A DNA stretch of 45,444 nucleotides. It comes from Bradyrhizobium liaoningense (GTDB lineage: Bacteria; Pseudomonadota; Alphaproteobacteria; Rhizobiales; Xanthobacteraceae). The stretch's first letter is position 1, and the number at the start of each line of letters is the position of its first letter. Where the stretch lies: assembly GCF_018130955.1 (NCBI RefSeq), contig NZ_JAFCJM010000053.1, positions 1 through 45,444 of the forward strand, read 5' to 3'. Below, one piece after another: positions 14,973 to 22,902 of the stretch. The position numbers were made by a program, and so were the translations under genes. The notes below the pieces were generated by a model. It saw nothing but the letters and a program-made list of their open reading frames with translations. It was not told where the DNA came from and ran no database searches.

Positions 14973-15299
14973 ATGAGGACAGTTGCAATCGCACTGTTGG
15001 CGGGTGTTGGCGCGCTCGCAGCCACCGGCGCCGCAAAGGCGACCGATATCTACACCACCAGCGAATACACCAATCCGGATCTCGTGCAGCAGGTGCGACT
15101 CGTCTGCGACGACGCCGGCAACTGCTATCGCACCCGTGGCGGTGCGCGCGTGATCGTGCGCGATTCCTACAACTACGTACCGCGCGACCGCTACTATGAG
15201 CGCCGCGTCTATCGCGACTGGGACGACCGCCCGCGCGCCGGCGTCGGCATTCGCGCCCCCGGCGTCAGCGTCGGCGTTGGTGTCGACGACCGCTGGTAA
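14973..15299 (+). CDS. Small secreted Gly/Val/Asp-rich protein
   Basis: 108 residues. AGGAG precedes the ATG. The signal peptide runs to about residue 23 (MRTVAIALLAGVGALAATGA and AKA). The middle carries a C-x-n-C pair (LVCDDAGNCYRTRGGARVIV), followed by a Tyr/Arg-rich stretch (YVPRDRYYERRVYRDWDDRP). The C-terminus is a repeating Val-Gly run (VSVGVGVDDRW). It resembles small envelope proteins common in Bradyrhizobium whose role is unknown. It ends shortly before a hairpin shared with the convergent gene. Confidence 0.78.
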   Translation: MRTVAIALLAGVGALAATGAAKATDIYTTSEYTNPDLVQQVRLVCDDAGNCYRTRGGARVIVRDSYNYVPRDRYYERRVYRDWDDRPRAGVGIRAPGVSVGVGVDDRW

Positions 15300-15323
15300 G
15301 CCCATCCCCGGATTGATGGAACC

Positions 15324-15351
15324 GGATCGGACGGCTCGCGTCGTCCGATCC
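15324..15351. terminator. Bidirectional hairpin between convergent genes
   Basis: GGATCGGACG (15324-15333) pairs perfectly with CGTCCGATCC (15342-15351) across an eight-base loop. It lies between the stops of the genes ending at 15299 (plus) and 15365 (minus). No T run follows on the plus strand, so it may act by stem strength or mainly protect RNA ends. Confidence 0.6.
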
Positions 15352-15364
15352 TTCCCGCGTGCCG

Positions 15365-15721
15365 TCAGGCAGCGACTACCTGCTGCTGGAACTGCTCGTA
15401 GGCGGCAATCGCGTCTGCGGCGTACATCAGCGACGGCCCGCCGCCCATGTAGATGGCCATGGCCAACGTCTCTTCGAACTCCTGGCGGGTCGTATGGAGC
15501 CTGACCAGTGCCTCGGTATGGAAGCCAATGCAGCCGTCGCAGCGCGTGGCAATTCCGATCGCAAGTGCAATCAGCTCCTTCGTCTTCTTGTCGAGCGAGC
15601 CCTCGCGGGTCGCCGCCTTGGCAAGCGCCGAAAACCCCTGCATCGTATCAGGAATGCCCTGGCGCAGCTTTTTCAGATTGGCCGATATCTGCCTGGTGAT
15701 CTCGGGATAGTTCTTGTCCAT
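15365..15721 (-). CDS. Carboxymuconolactone decarboxylase / AhpD-like protein
   Basis: 118 residues beginning MDKNYPEITRQISANLKKLR. The core is the AhpD-like motif RCDGCIGFHTEAL with Cys61, Cys64 and His68, and a following acidic residue. These are the redox pair and relay seen in alkylhydroperoxidase D and related CMD proteins. The preceding helix (KELIALAIGIAT) fits too. Many such members with the CxxC are reductants for peroxide or sulfur species. It follows the RND gene on the same strand with only 10 bases between, so it is likely co-transcribed and part of the reactive-sulfur island. Confidence 0.88.
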   Translation of the reverse strand: MDKNYPEITRQISANLKKLRQGIPDTMQGFSALAKAATREGSLDKKTKELIALAIGIATRCDGCIGFHTEALVRLHTTRQEFEETLAMAIYMGGGPSLMYAADAIAAYEQFQQQVVAA

Positions 15722-15731
15722 CTTATCCTCG

Positions 15732-18700
15732 TCAGTTCGGTTCGACAGTGGCGTGGGGCGCTTCGCGCGGTGCGCGCAGCGCGATGTAGATCGCGGGGAT
15801 GACCAGGACGGTCAGCAGCGTCGATGACGCCAGACCGAACAGCAGCGAAATCGCCAACCCCTGGAAGATCGGATCGAGCAGGATGGTCGCCGCCCCGATC
15901 ATCGCCGCGAGCGCGGTCAGGAGGATCGGCTTGAAGCGCACGGCGCCGGCCTCCAGCACGACCTCGCGCAGCGACCTGCCCTCTGCCCCGCTGTGGCGGA
16001 TGAAGTCGACGAGCAGGATCGAGTTGCGCACGATGATGCCGGCGAGCGCAATGAAGCCGATCATCGAGGTGGCGGTGAAGGGCGCGCCTAACAGCCAATG
16101 CCCGATCAGGATTCCGATCAGTGTCAGCGGGATCGGCGTCAGGATGACGAGCGGCAGGCGAAAACTCCTGAACTGGGCCACGACCAGCACATAGATGCCG
16201 AGGATCGCGGCGCCAAAGGCGGCGCCCATGTCGCGGAAGGTCACCCAGGTGATCTCCCATTCGCCGTCCCACAGCAGCGTCGGACGCGATTCATCCGCCG
16301 GCTGTCCGTGCAGGCTGATCGCAGGCTTCGGCACGCCGCCCCAGTCATGCGCGTCGACCTGCTTTGCGACCTCCAGCATGCCGTAAAGCGGCGCCTCGAA
16401 GCGGCCGGCGAGCTCGGCCATCACCATGTCGGCAAAGCGGCCGTCGCGGCGAAAGATGACCGGCGAGCCCTCTTCCATCGTCGCCTTCACGACCTGGCCC
16501 AGCTCGACCACCGTCTTGCTTCCCGGCAGCGTGTTGGCGGGAACCGGCGTCGACGCCAGCGCCTCATCCCAGACCAGGTTGCGCTTGGGCAGATGCACCG
16601 CGATCTCGATGGGATTGCGGTCTTCGCCGCGATGCGAGTAACCGACCGAGGTGCCGCCGAACAGGACCTGGATCGTGTCATAGACGTCGCGCTGCTCGAC
16701 GCCGAAGAATTCGAGCCGATCCTGGTCGATCGACAGCCGCAACCGCGGCCTCCTTGCGCCAACGGAATCGTCAATGTCGACGATGAAGGGCACCTCGGCG
16801 AAGACCTTTTTCAACTCGGCCGTGACGGCACGGCGCGTCGCCGCGTCGGGGCCGTAGATTTCGGCCAGCAGCGTGGAGAGCACCGGCGGTCCGGGCGGCA
16901 CTTCGACCACCTTGATGCTGGTGCCATCGGGACGATCGAGCGCCTTCAGCCTCTCGCGCAGCTCGAGCGCGATGTCGTGGCTCGCCCGCTTGCGCTCACC
17001 GCGCGCCGTCAGATTGACCTGGAGCTCGCCGAGCTCGGGTTTTTCGCGCAGATAATAGTGCCGCACCAGGCCGTTGAAATTGAACGGCGCCGGCGTGCCG
17101 GCATAGGACTGCAGCGAGGTCGCTTCCGGCAGTTGCCGTGCGATCTCGGCCGCGCCGAACAGCGTGCGCTCGGTCGCCTCCAGGCTCGCGCCTTCCGGCA
17201 GGTCGACGATGACAGCGATCTCGGACTTGTTGTCGAAAGGCAGCAGCTTGACCGTCACCGACTTGGTCGCAAACAGCGCCATCGACAGCAGCGTGGCGAT
17301 GCCGACGCCAAGCAGGAAGATCCAGGCCGAGCGCCTGCTCCGGACGACCGGCGTGGCGAAGCGCCGGTAGAGCCGTCCGAGGCGGCCTTCATCGTGTTCT
17401 GCATGAGCCGCGGTCACCTCGCCCCTCGGCGCAAGCTTCAGCATCAGCCACGGCGCGACCACCATGGCGACGAAGAACGAAAACAGCATCGCAGCCGAGG
17501 CGTTGGCCGGAATCGGCGCCATGTAGGGGCCCATCAGCCCGGACACGAACAGCATCGGCAACAGGGCGGCGACGACGGTGAGCGTCGCAACGATGGTGGG
17601 ATTGCCCACCTCGGCGACGGCCTCGATGGTCGCCTGCAAGCGCGGCCGGCCGTCGCGCATGCCCCAGTGACGCGCGATGTTCTCGACCACGACGATGGCG
17701 TCGTCGACGAGGATGCCGATCGAGAAGATCAATGCGAACAGACTGACGCGGTTGATGGTATAACCCATCAGGTTGGCCGCGAACATCGTGAGCAGGATCG
17801 TCGTCGGAATCACGACGAAGGTCACGACCGCCTCGCGCCAGCCGATCGCGATCGCGATCAGCACGACGATCGAAATCGTCGCGAGGCCAAGATGGAACAG
17901 CAGCTCGTTGGCCTTCTCGTTGGCCGTCTCGCCATAGTCACGCGTCACCGTGACCTGGATGTCGTCGGGAATGAGCCGCGACTTCAGGCCTTCCAGGCGA
18001 TGGGCGATGTCGGCCGAGACCACCACGGCATTGGCGCCGGCGCGCTTGGCGAGCGCGAGGCTGACCGCAGGTACTCGCGTCCACTGCCCCTTCTCGTCCC
18101 GCGCGTCGTTCCAGACCCGGTGCTCGATCGTATTCGGGCCGATGATGACGGCGGCAACGTCCTTGACATAGACCGGGCGTCCGTCGCGGGTCGAGATCAG
18201 AAGCAGCCCGATATCGGGAATCCCTGCAAGAGTCTGCCCCGCGGCAACATTGCGCACGATTCCGGCCTCGCGAACCTGCCCCGCCAGGAACGAACGATTG
18301 GCGTCCTTCACCTTGGCAACGAGCTGTTGCAGCGTGACGCCATGAAGCGACAGCTTTTCCGGATCGGGCTCGACCCGGATCTGCTGCGCGGCGCCGCCGG
18401 AGACGTAGGTCAGCCCGATGCTGTCGACCTTCACGAGCTCGGCACGGAGCTTGTCGGCGAGCTCGAACAAATCCTTGTCGGTCCACCGCTCGGCCGCTTC
18501 GGGCTTCGGCGACAGCGTCAGCACCGTTACGGCCACGTCATTGATGCCGCGGCCGACGATCAGGGGCTCCGGAATCCCAACGGGGATGCGATCGAGATTG
18601 GCGCGGATTTTTTCGTGGACACGCAGGATGGCGTCCTCGAACTTGGTGCCGACCAGGAAGCGCGCGGTGACCATCACCCGATCGTCCTCGGTCTGGCTAT

Positions 18701-18956
18701 AGACGTGCTCGACACCGTCGATGCCCTTGACGATCGATTCCAGCGGCTTTGTCACCAGCTCGACGGCGTCGGGTCCACGCAAGCCGTCCGCATTGATGCG
18801 GATATCGACCATGGGCACGCTGATCTGCGGCTCCTCCTCGCGCGGAATCACGACGACGGCAAGAAGGCCGACGACGAGCGCTGCGATCAGGAACAGCGGC
18901 GTGAGCGGCGATGCGATGGTCGCCTTGGTGAGCCGTCCTGAGAGTCCCAGATTCAC
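15732..18956 (-). CDS. Efflux RND transporter permease subunit
   Basis: 1074 residues, the usual size of a full RND subunit. The N-terminal segment (SPLTPLFLIAALVVGLLAVV) is the first transmembrane helix, followed by the porter domain. The proton-relay pair is visible in GILVDDAIVVVENIA, and the second membrane half contains FRLPLVILTPIPLTLIGILI. The mature porter loops have no metal-binding methionine cluster of the Cus type that I can see. It overlaps the membrane-fusion partner gene by four bases (18953-18956). Pump substrate unknown. Position in a locus with a persulfide-type sensor suggests an export role during sulfide or thiol stress, which is inference. Confidence 0.93.
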   Translation of the reverse strand: MNLGLSGRLTKATIASPLTPLFLIAALVVGLLAVVVIPREEEPQISVPMVDIRINADGLRGPDAVELVTKPLESIVKGIDGVEHVYSQTEDDRVMVTARFLVGTKFEDAILRVHEKIRANLDRIPVGIPEPLIVGRGINDVAVTVLTLSPKPEAAERWTDKDLFELADKLRAELVKVDSIGLTYVSGGAAQQIRVEPDPEKLSLHGVTLQQLVAKVKDANRSFLAGQVREAGIVRNVAAGQTLAGIPDIGLLLISTRDGRPVYVKDVAAVIIGPNTIEHRVWNDARDEKGQWTRVPAVSLALAKRAGANAVVVSADIAHRLEGLKSRLIPDDIQVTVTRDYGETANEKANELLFHLGLATISIVVLIAIAIGWREAVVTFVVIPTTILLTMFAANLMGYTINRVSLFALIFSIGILVDDAIVVVENIARHWGMRDGRPRLQATIEAVAEVGNPTIVATLTVVAALLPMLFVSGLMGPYMAPIPANASAAMLFSFFVAMVVAPWLMLKLAPRGEVTAAHAEHDEGRLGRLYRRFATPVVRSRRSAWIFLLGVGIATLLSMALFATKSVTVKLLPFDNKSEIAVIVDLPEGASLEATERTLFGAAEIARQLPEATSLQSYAGTPAPFNFNGLVRHYYLREKPELGELQVNLTARGERKRASHDIALELRERLKALDRPDGTSIKVVEVPPGPPVLSTLLAEIYGPDAATRRAVTAELKKVFAEVPFIVDIDDSVGARRPRLRLSIDQDRLEFFGVEQRDVYDTIQVLFGGTSVGYSHRGEDRNPIEIAVHLPKRNLVWDEALASTPVPANTLPGSKTVVELGQVVKATMEEGSPVIFRRDGRFADMVMAELAGRFEAPLYGMLEVAKQVDAHDWGGVPKPAISLHGQPADESRPTLLWDGEWEITWVTFRDMGAAFGAAILGIYVLVVAQFRSFRLPLVILTPIPLTLIGILIGHWLLGAPFTATSMIGFIALAGIIVRNSILLVDFIRHSGAEGRSLREVVLEAGAVRFKPILLTALAAMIGAATILLDPIFQGLAISLLFGLASSTLLTVLVIPAIYIALRAPREAPHATVEPN

Positions 18957-19993
18957 GGCCGCACCAGCTGGTCGCCGGCACGGATGCCGGACAGGATCTC
19001 GAGCCCGTCGGGAAGCGCAGGCGTCGGAATGTCGCGACCGCGCTGCACCGGCACCTCGACCGTGCCGTCAGCCTTGCGGAGCTGGACATAGTCGATGCCG
19101 AACCGCGTCTTCACATAGCTTGCCGGGATCACGAAGGCCGGTCGCGAACCGCCGGAAATCCAGACCCGAAGCCGGTCGCCGACAAAATATTCGCCGAGAC
19201 CCTCCACCGTCGCATCCGCAATGACGCGCCCCTCCTCGATCTGCGGATAGACCAACTCGATCACGCCCCATTTGGACGCCTCGCCGCCGAGTTCCGCGCC
19301 ATCGACCCGGACCCTGTCGCCGGCCTTGAGGGCGCGTGCGTGCCGCTCGGGCACCCGGAGCCGCAGCTTGAAGTTCTGCTGGGCGACGGTGGCGATGGCA
19401 TCGCCGGGCAGCACGACGGAACCGACGGTGACGAGCTTCTTCAGCACGCGGCCATCCGACGGCGCCAGCACCTGGCCTTCGCTGAGCTGCTGATTGACCA
19501 CGGCCCGCTCGGCGATTTTGGCCCGCAGGCCGTTCTCGGCGACGTTCAGGGCCGTGCGCTGCTCGTCCAGCTTGACGCGCGGCAGCGTGCCGCGCTCGAC
19601 CAATCCCTCGATGCGAGTGAAATCGAGCTGCGCCTGGCTCGCCTGCGCCTGCAGCGCCTCGATCTGCGCGTCGAGCGACTTCATCTGGAGGGCAAGCTTG
19701 TCGTCACCGATCGCAGCGATCGCCTGACCGGCGGTGACGCGGTCGCCTTCCCTCACCTTGAGCTGGACCACGGTGCCGCCGATGCGGCCGCGCGCCGGCA
19801 CCACGCTGATGCTCTCCACCGTCGCGAACACGGCCTTTTCGTCAGCGACGGTCTGTTGCGCCACGGTGAGAAGTTCGGCCGCCGCAAGGCGGGCCGGAAC
19901 GAAAGCGGTGCCAAATACCGTCGCCAGTGCCAGCAAGCGCACAACGCGTCGCATGGGGCGTATCCGCGTGATCATGGAACTATCGCGCCGCAT
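18953..19993 (-). CDS. Efflux RND transporter periplasmic adaptor (membrane fusion protein)
   Basis: 346 residues. It has an N-terminal signal or anchor (RRVVRLLALATVFGTAFVPA), then biotin/lipoyl-like halves (GTVVQLKVREGDRVTAGQAI and PSDGRVLKKLVTVGSVVLPG) flanking a coiled-coil hairpin (ALQMKSLDAQIEALQAQASQ). A beta-barrel region and membrane-proximal domain follow. GAGAGG precedes the ATG at 19993; a second ATG at 19975 is possible. It overlaps the RND pump gene by four bases. No TolC-type outer-membrane gene is in the window, so it probably shares one from elsewhere. Confidence 0.92.
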   Translation of the reverse strand: MRRDSSMITRIRPMRRVVRLLALATVFGTAFVPARLAAAELLTVAQQTVADEKAVFATVESISVVPARGRIGGTVVQLKVREGDRVTAGQAIAAIGDDKLALQMKSLDAQIEALQAQASQAQLDFTRIEGLVERGTLPRVKLDEQRTALNVAENGLRAKIAERAVVNQQLSEGQVLAPSDGRVLKKLVTVGSVVLPGDAIATVAQQNFKLRLRVPERHARALKAGDRVRVDGAELGGEASKWGVIELVYPQIEEGRVIADATVEGLGEYFVGDRLRVWISGGSRPAFVIPASYVKTRFGIDYVQLRKADGTVEVPVQRGRDIPTPALPDGLEILSGIRAGDQLVRP

Positions 19994-20077
19994 TGCGGCG
20001 TCCTCTCATTTCATCGGCATTGCAGGGCGGCAGCGTTGATCTCGCTCAACGCGCCGCGGCTCAATCGCTCGTATCGT

Positions 20078-20398
20078 TCATCGCGTCCTTGCGGACTTCG
20101 GTGCGCAGAACACCTGATAGAGCGTCTTCAGAATTTCGCGCGCCGGCTCGCTCGCGATCGAATAGAAGATCGTCTGCGCATCCCGCCGCGCGGACACCAG
20201 GCCATCCTTGCGAAGGAGCGCAAGATGCTGGGAGACCGTGGAATCGCGCAGGGACAGGAACTCGGCGAGTTCGCCGACCGAACGCTCCCCGTCGATGAGC
20301 TGGCAGATGATCAGAAGCCGGTGCCGGTTGGAGAGCGCCTTCAGCAGTTCGCTCGCCTGGTCGGCCGCCTGCTCCATCACTTCGCTATCTATCTTCAT
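20078..20398 (-). CDS. ArsR-family repressor with SqrR/BigR-type persulfide-sensing cysteines
   Basis: 106 residues from MKIDSEVMEQAADQASELLK (a frame open to 20491 has no better start). The ArsR winged helix is standard: LLKALSNRHRLLI, then VGELAEFLSLRDSTVSQHLA. Cys32 in LLIICQLIDG and Cys98 in YQVFCAPK are 66 residues apart, as are Cys41/Cys107 of SqrR and Cys42/Cys108 of BigR, which link through a polysulfide and release DNA when sulfide rises. Those numbers are from memory of the family. It sits between the RND pump and the divergent SQR operon. Confidence 0.9.
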   Translation of the reverse strand: MKIDSEVMEQAADQASELLKALSNRHRLLIICQLIDGERSVGELAEFLSLRDSTVSQHLALLRKDGLVSARRDAQTIFYSIASEPAREILKTLYQVFCAPKSARTR

Positions 20399-20432
20399 AC
20401 TTGCGTATATACGAACTTGCGAATATATAGTC
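20397..20432. promoter_or_regulatory. Putative ArsR/SqrR operator between the divergent units
   Basis: The AT-rich stretch contains CGTATATACG (20404-20413, a perfect palindrome) and two close copies of ACTTGCGWATATA (about 20399-20411 and 20416-20428). It overlaps the first codons of the repressor and lies 65-100 bases before the SQR start, suitable for autoregulation and for SQR repression. The operator function is inferred. Confidence 0.6.
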
Positions 20433-20496
20433 AAGCACTGAAGAACAGCCGGGACGAGAACCGGCGGCGCATTTTGTTCAACGGAGGTCACATCCC

Positions 20497-21783
20497 ATGG
20501 CGGAAATCGTCGTAATCGGAGCCGGTCTGAGCGGAACGCTGATGGCCTATGAATTACTGCCCCAGTTGAGAAAGGACGATCGCCTCAGCGTGATCTCGCA
20601 GGGCGCGGTGTATCATTTCGTCCCCTCCAATCCCTGGGTGGCGGTCGGCTGGCGCAAGCGCAGCGAGATCGAGATCGATCTCGCCGACATCATGAAGCGC
20701 AAGGGTGTGCGCCTGCTGACGCAGGGCGCCAAGCGCGTGCATCCGGCAGATAACCGTGTCGAGCTCGGCGACGGCACCTCGATCGACTATGACTTTCTGG
20801 TGGTCGCGACCGGACCCGAGCTTGCCTTCGACGAGATTCCGGGGCTCGGTCCGCAAGGCCACACCCAGTCGATCTGTCACGTCGATCATGCCTCGCACGC
20901 GAAAGGCGCGTTCGAGCAGCTTGCTGCCAATCCCGGCCCTGTCGTGATCGGCGCCGTGCAAGGCGCCTCCTGCTTCGGTCCGGCCTACGAATTTTTATTC
21001 ATCCTGGAAACCGAGCTGCGCCGGCGCAAGCTGCGCGACCGGGTGCCGATGACCTTCGTCACCTCGGAGCCCTATATCGGCCATCTCGGCCTCGACGGCG
21101 TCGGCGACACCAAGGGCCTGCTCGAAAGCGAGATGCGCGAGAAACACATCAAGTGGATCACCAATGCACGCGTAGCAAGCATCGGCCCGGGCATGATGTC
21201 GGTGGAAGAATTTGCTGATAACGGCACCGCGCACAAGGCGCACGACCTGCCTTTTGTCTATTCCATGATGCTGCCGGCGTTCCGCGGTGTCGAAGCCGTG
21301 CGCGGCATCGAAAAACTGACAAATCCGCGCGGCTTCGTCATTGTCGACAAGCATCAGCGTAATCCCTCCTACCAAAATGTGTTCGCTGTCGGCGTCTGCG
21401 TCGCGATCGCGCCGGTCGGGGCAACGCCGGTGCCGGTCGGCGTTCCCAAGACCGGCTTCATGATCGAATCCATGGTGACGGCGACCGCGATGAACATCGG
21501 CGCCCTGCTGCGCGGCAAGGAGCCCGCAGCGGTGCCGACCTGGAATGCGATCTGCCTCGCCGACTTCGGCGATTCCGGCGTCGCCTTCCTGGCGCAGCCG
21601 CAGATTCCGCCGCGCAACGTCAACTGGTCGTCCAAGGGCGAGTGGGTGCACTACGCCAAGGTCGCCTTCGAAAAATACTTCCTCCGCAAGATGCGGCGTG
21701 GCGAGAGCGAGCCGTTCTACGAGCGCTTTCTGCTCGACAAGCTGAACATCGCCAAGATCAAGGAGGTCAGGACCGGCACATGA
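20497..21783 (+). CDS. sqr: Sulfide:quinone oxidoreductase
   Basis: 428 residues. It oxidises sulfide to polysulfide or persulfide and passes electrons to the quinone pool at the inner membrane. The N-terminal FAD motif is VVIGAGLSGTLMAYEL, and the second nucleotide-binding stretch holds VVATGPELAFDEIP. All three cysteines of type I SQR are present: Cys127 (SICHVDHA), Cys159 (GASCFGPA) and Cys353 (NAICLADFGD). The C-terminal amphipathic segments (WVHYAKVAFEKYFLRKMR) fit the membrane-anchoring tail. First gene of a rightward operon; the thioredoxin gene overlaps its stop by four bases. Confidence 0.93.
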   Translation: MAEIVVIGAGLSGTLMAYELLPQLRKDDRLSVISQGAVYHFVPSNPWVAVGWRKRSEIEIDLADIMKRKGVRLLTQGAKRVHPADNRVELGDGTSIDYDFLVVATGPELAFDEIPGLGPQGHTQSICHVDHASHAKGAFEQLAANPGPVVIGAVQGASCFGPAYEFLFILETELRRRKLRDRVPMTFVTSEPYIGHLGLDGVGDTKGLLESEMREKHIKWITNARVASIGPGMMSVEEFADNGTAHKAHDLPFVYSMMLPAFRGVEAVRGIEKLTNPRGFVIVDKHQRNPSYQNVFAVGVCVAIAPVGATPVPVGVPKTGFMIESMVTATAMNIGALLRGKEPAAVPTWNAICLADFGDSGVAFLAQPQIPPRNVNWSSKGEWVHYAKVAFEKYFLRKMRRGESEPFYERFLLDKLNIAKIKEVRTGT

Positions 21784-22232
21784 GTGCGACCCACCAGATC
21801 GTCTGCGGCCATTGCGGGCGGACCAACCGCCTGCCCGCCGAGCGCGCGCCGCAAGCCGCGCGCTGCGGCGCCTGCCATCAGCCGATGTTCACCGGACACC
21901 CGATCGAGGTCGACGAAGACGCCTTCGGCCGCCACGTCGCCAACAGCGACATTCCGGTGCTGGTCGACGTCTGGGCGCCCTGGTGCGGCCCCTGCCGCGC
22001 CATGGCCCCGATGTTCGAGCGCGCGGCGCGCGAGCTCGAGCCGCGGGTCCGGGTCCTCAAGCTCAACTCCGACAATGCACAAGCCTTGTCGTCGCGCCTC
22101 AACATCTCGGGCATCCCCACCCTGCTGTTGATGCGCGGCGGCCGCGAGATCGCCCGCCACGCCGGCGCGATGGATGCACGCAGCATCGTCGCCTGGACCG
22201 AAGCCGGTCTCGCAAATTCGCAAATTCACTAA
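21780..22232 (+). CDS. trxC: Thioredoxin 2 (TrxC type)
   Basis: 150 residues from the ATG at 21780, which overlaps the SQR stop (ATGA). The N-terminal zinc-type module has Cys9, Cys12, Cys29 and Cys32 (VCGHCG and CGACHQ). The thioredoxin fold follows with WCGPC (Cys69 and Cys72) and the cis-Pro in GIPTLLLM. TrxC proteins reduce disulfides and can strip persulfides from proteins or low-molecular thiols. In this operon it is well placed to reduce SQR-derived persulfide. Confidence 0.92.
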   Translation: MSATHQIVCGHCGRTNRLPAERAPQAARCGACHQPMFTGHPIEVDEDAFGRHVANSDIPVLVDVWAPWCGPCRAMAPMFERAARELEPRVRVLKLNSDNAQALSSRLNISGIPTLLLMRGGREIARHAGAMDARSIVAWTEAGLANSQIH

Positions 22233-22251
22233 CTTTGAAGAGGAGTATCCC

Positions 22252-22455
22252 ATGAATGTCGACAAAGCCGTTCTCGCCTTCGCAGGATTCGTCGTCCTGC
22301 TCGGCCTCGCGCTCGGCACCTACGTCAACGCCTACTGGTATCTGCTGACGGCCTTCGCCGGGCTGAACATGATCCAGGCCTCGTTCACCGGCTTCTGCCC
22401 GGCGGCGATGGTCTTCAAGAAGCTCGGCCTACAGGGCGGCTGCGCGTTCTCCTGA
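22252..22455 (+). CDS. DUF2892 family membrane protein
   Basis: 67 residues starting MNVDKAVLAFAGFVVLLGLA, with two transmembrane segments and the family end GFCPAAMVFKKLGLQGGCAF. The cysteine in GFCP and another near the end are typical of DUF2892. The domain is also the membrane half of YgaP-type rhodaneses, which handle sulfane sulfur. Sited between thioredoxin and DUF302 in the SQR operon, it may pass or hold sulfur at the membrane; this is inference. Confidence 0.87.
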   Translation: MNVDKAVLAFAGFVVLLGLALGTYVNAYWYLLTAFAGLNMIQASFTGFCPAAMVFKKLGLQGGCAFS

Positions 22456-22479
22456 CGCGCGCGCCAACGGAGACAGTAC

Positions 22480-22869
22480 ATGACCTATCATTTCTCGAAG
22501 ACCGTCGACCTGCCGTTCGACGCGGCGGTCGCGGCGACGACCGCGGCGTTGAAGAACCACGGTTTCGGCGTGCTGACCCAGATCGACGTCAAGGACACGC
22601 TGCAGAAGAAGATCGGGGCCGAGTTCCGGCCCTATCTGATCCTTGGCGCCTGCAATCCAAAACTCGCCTACCAGGCGCTCTCGCTGGAGGACAAGATCGG
22701 GACGATGCTTCCCTGCAACGTCGTGGTTCAGCAGCGCGACGGCGGCAAGGTCGAGATCTCGGCGGTCGACCCCGTCGCGTCGATGGCCGCGATCGAGAAC
22801 CCGCAGCTCGGCGCGGTAGCAAACCAGGTGCGCGAGCTGCTCAAGCAGGTCGTCGCCGAAATCGCCTGA
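22480..22869 (+). CDS. DUF302 domain protein
   Basis: 129 residues starting MTYHFSKTVDLPFDAAVAAT, with GVLTQIDVKDTLQKKIG, YLILGACNPKLAYQAL, MLPCNVVVQQRDGG and a C-terminal helix (QVRELLKQVVAEIA). The pattern ILGACNPxLAxxAL plus LPCNVVV is diagnostic of DUF302. It has two cysteines, one in each of those motifs. The family is often beside thioredoxin, peroxidase and sulfur genes; activity is unknown. Confidence 0.9.
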   Translation: MTYHFSKTVDLPFDAAVAATTAALKNHGFGVLTQIDVKDTLQKKIGAEFRPYLILGACNPKLAYQALSLEDKIGTMLPCNVVVQQRDGGKVEISAVDPVASMAAIENPQLGAVANQVRELLKQVVAEIA

Positions 22870-22902
22870 GCGTGCCGACGCCGATTGCAAGGATTTGAGC
22901 CC

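Noticed and set aside
16098..18941. 947-residue plus-strand open frame
   Set aside because: Antisense to the RND pump gene; composition (His, Gln, Arg, Asp-rich, no helices) is that of a shadow frame of GC-rich coding DNA.
18953..19993. Heavy-metal (Cus/Czc) type for the RND-adaptor pair
   Set aside because: I see no methionine or histidine clusters typical of metal-exporting adaptors or pumps. The ArsR gene next to it has the cysteine spacing of a sulfur sensor, not a metal site such as CxCxxC.
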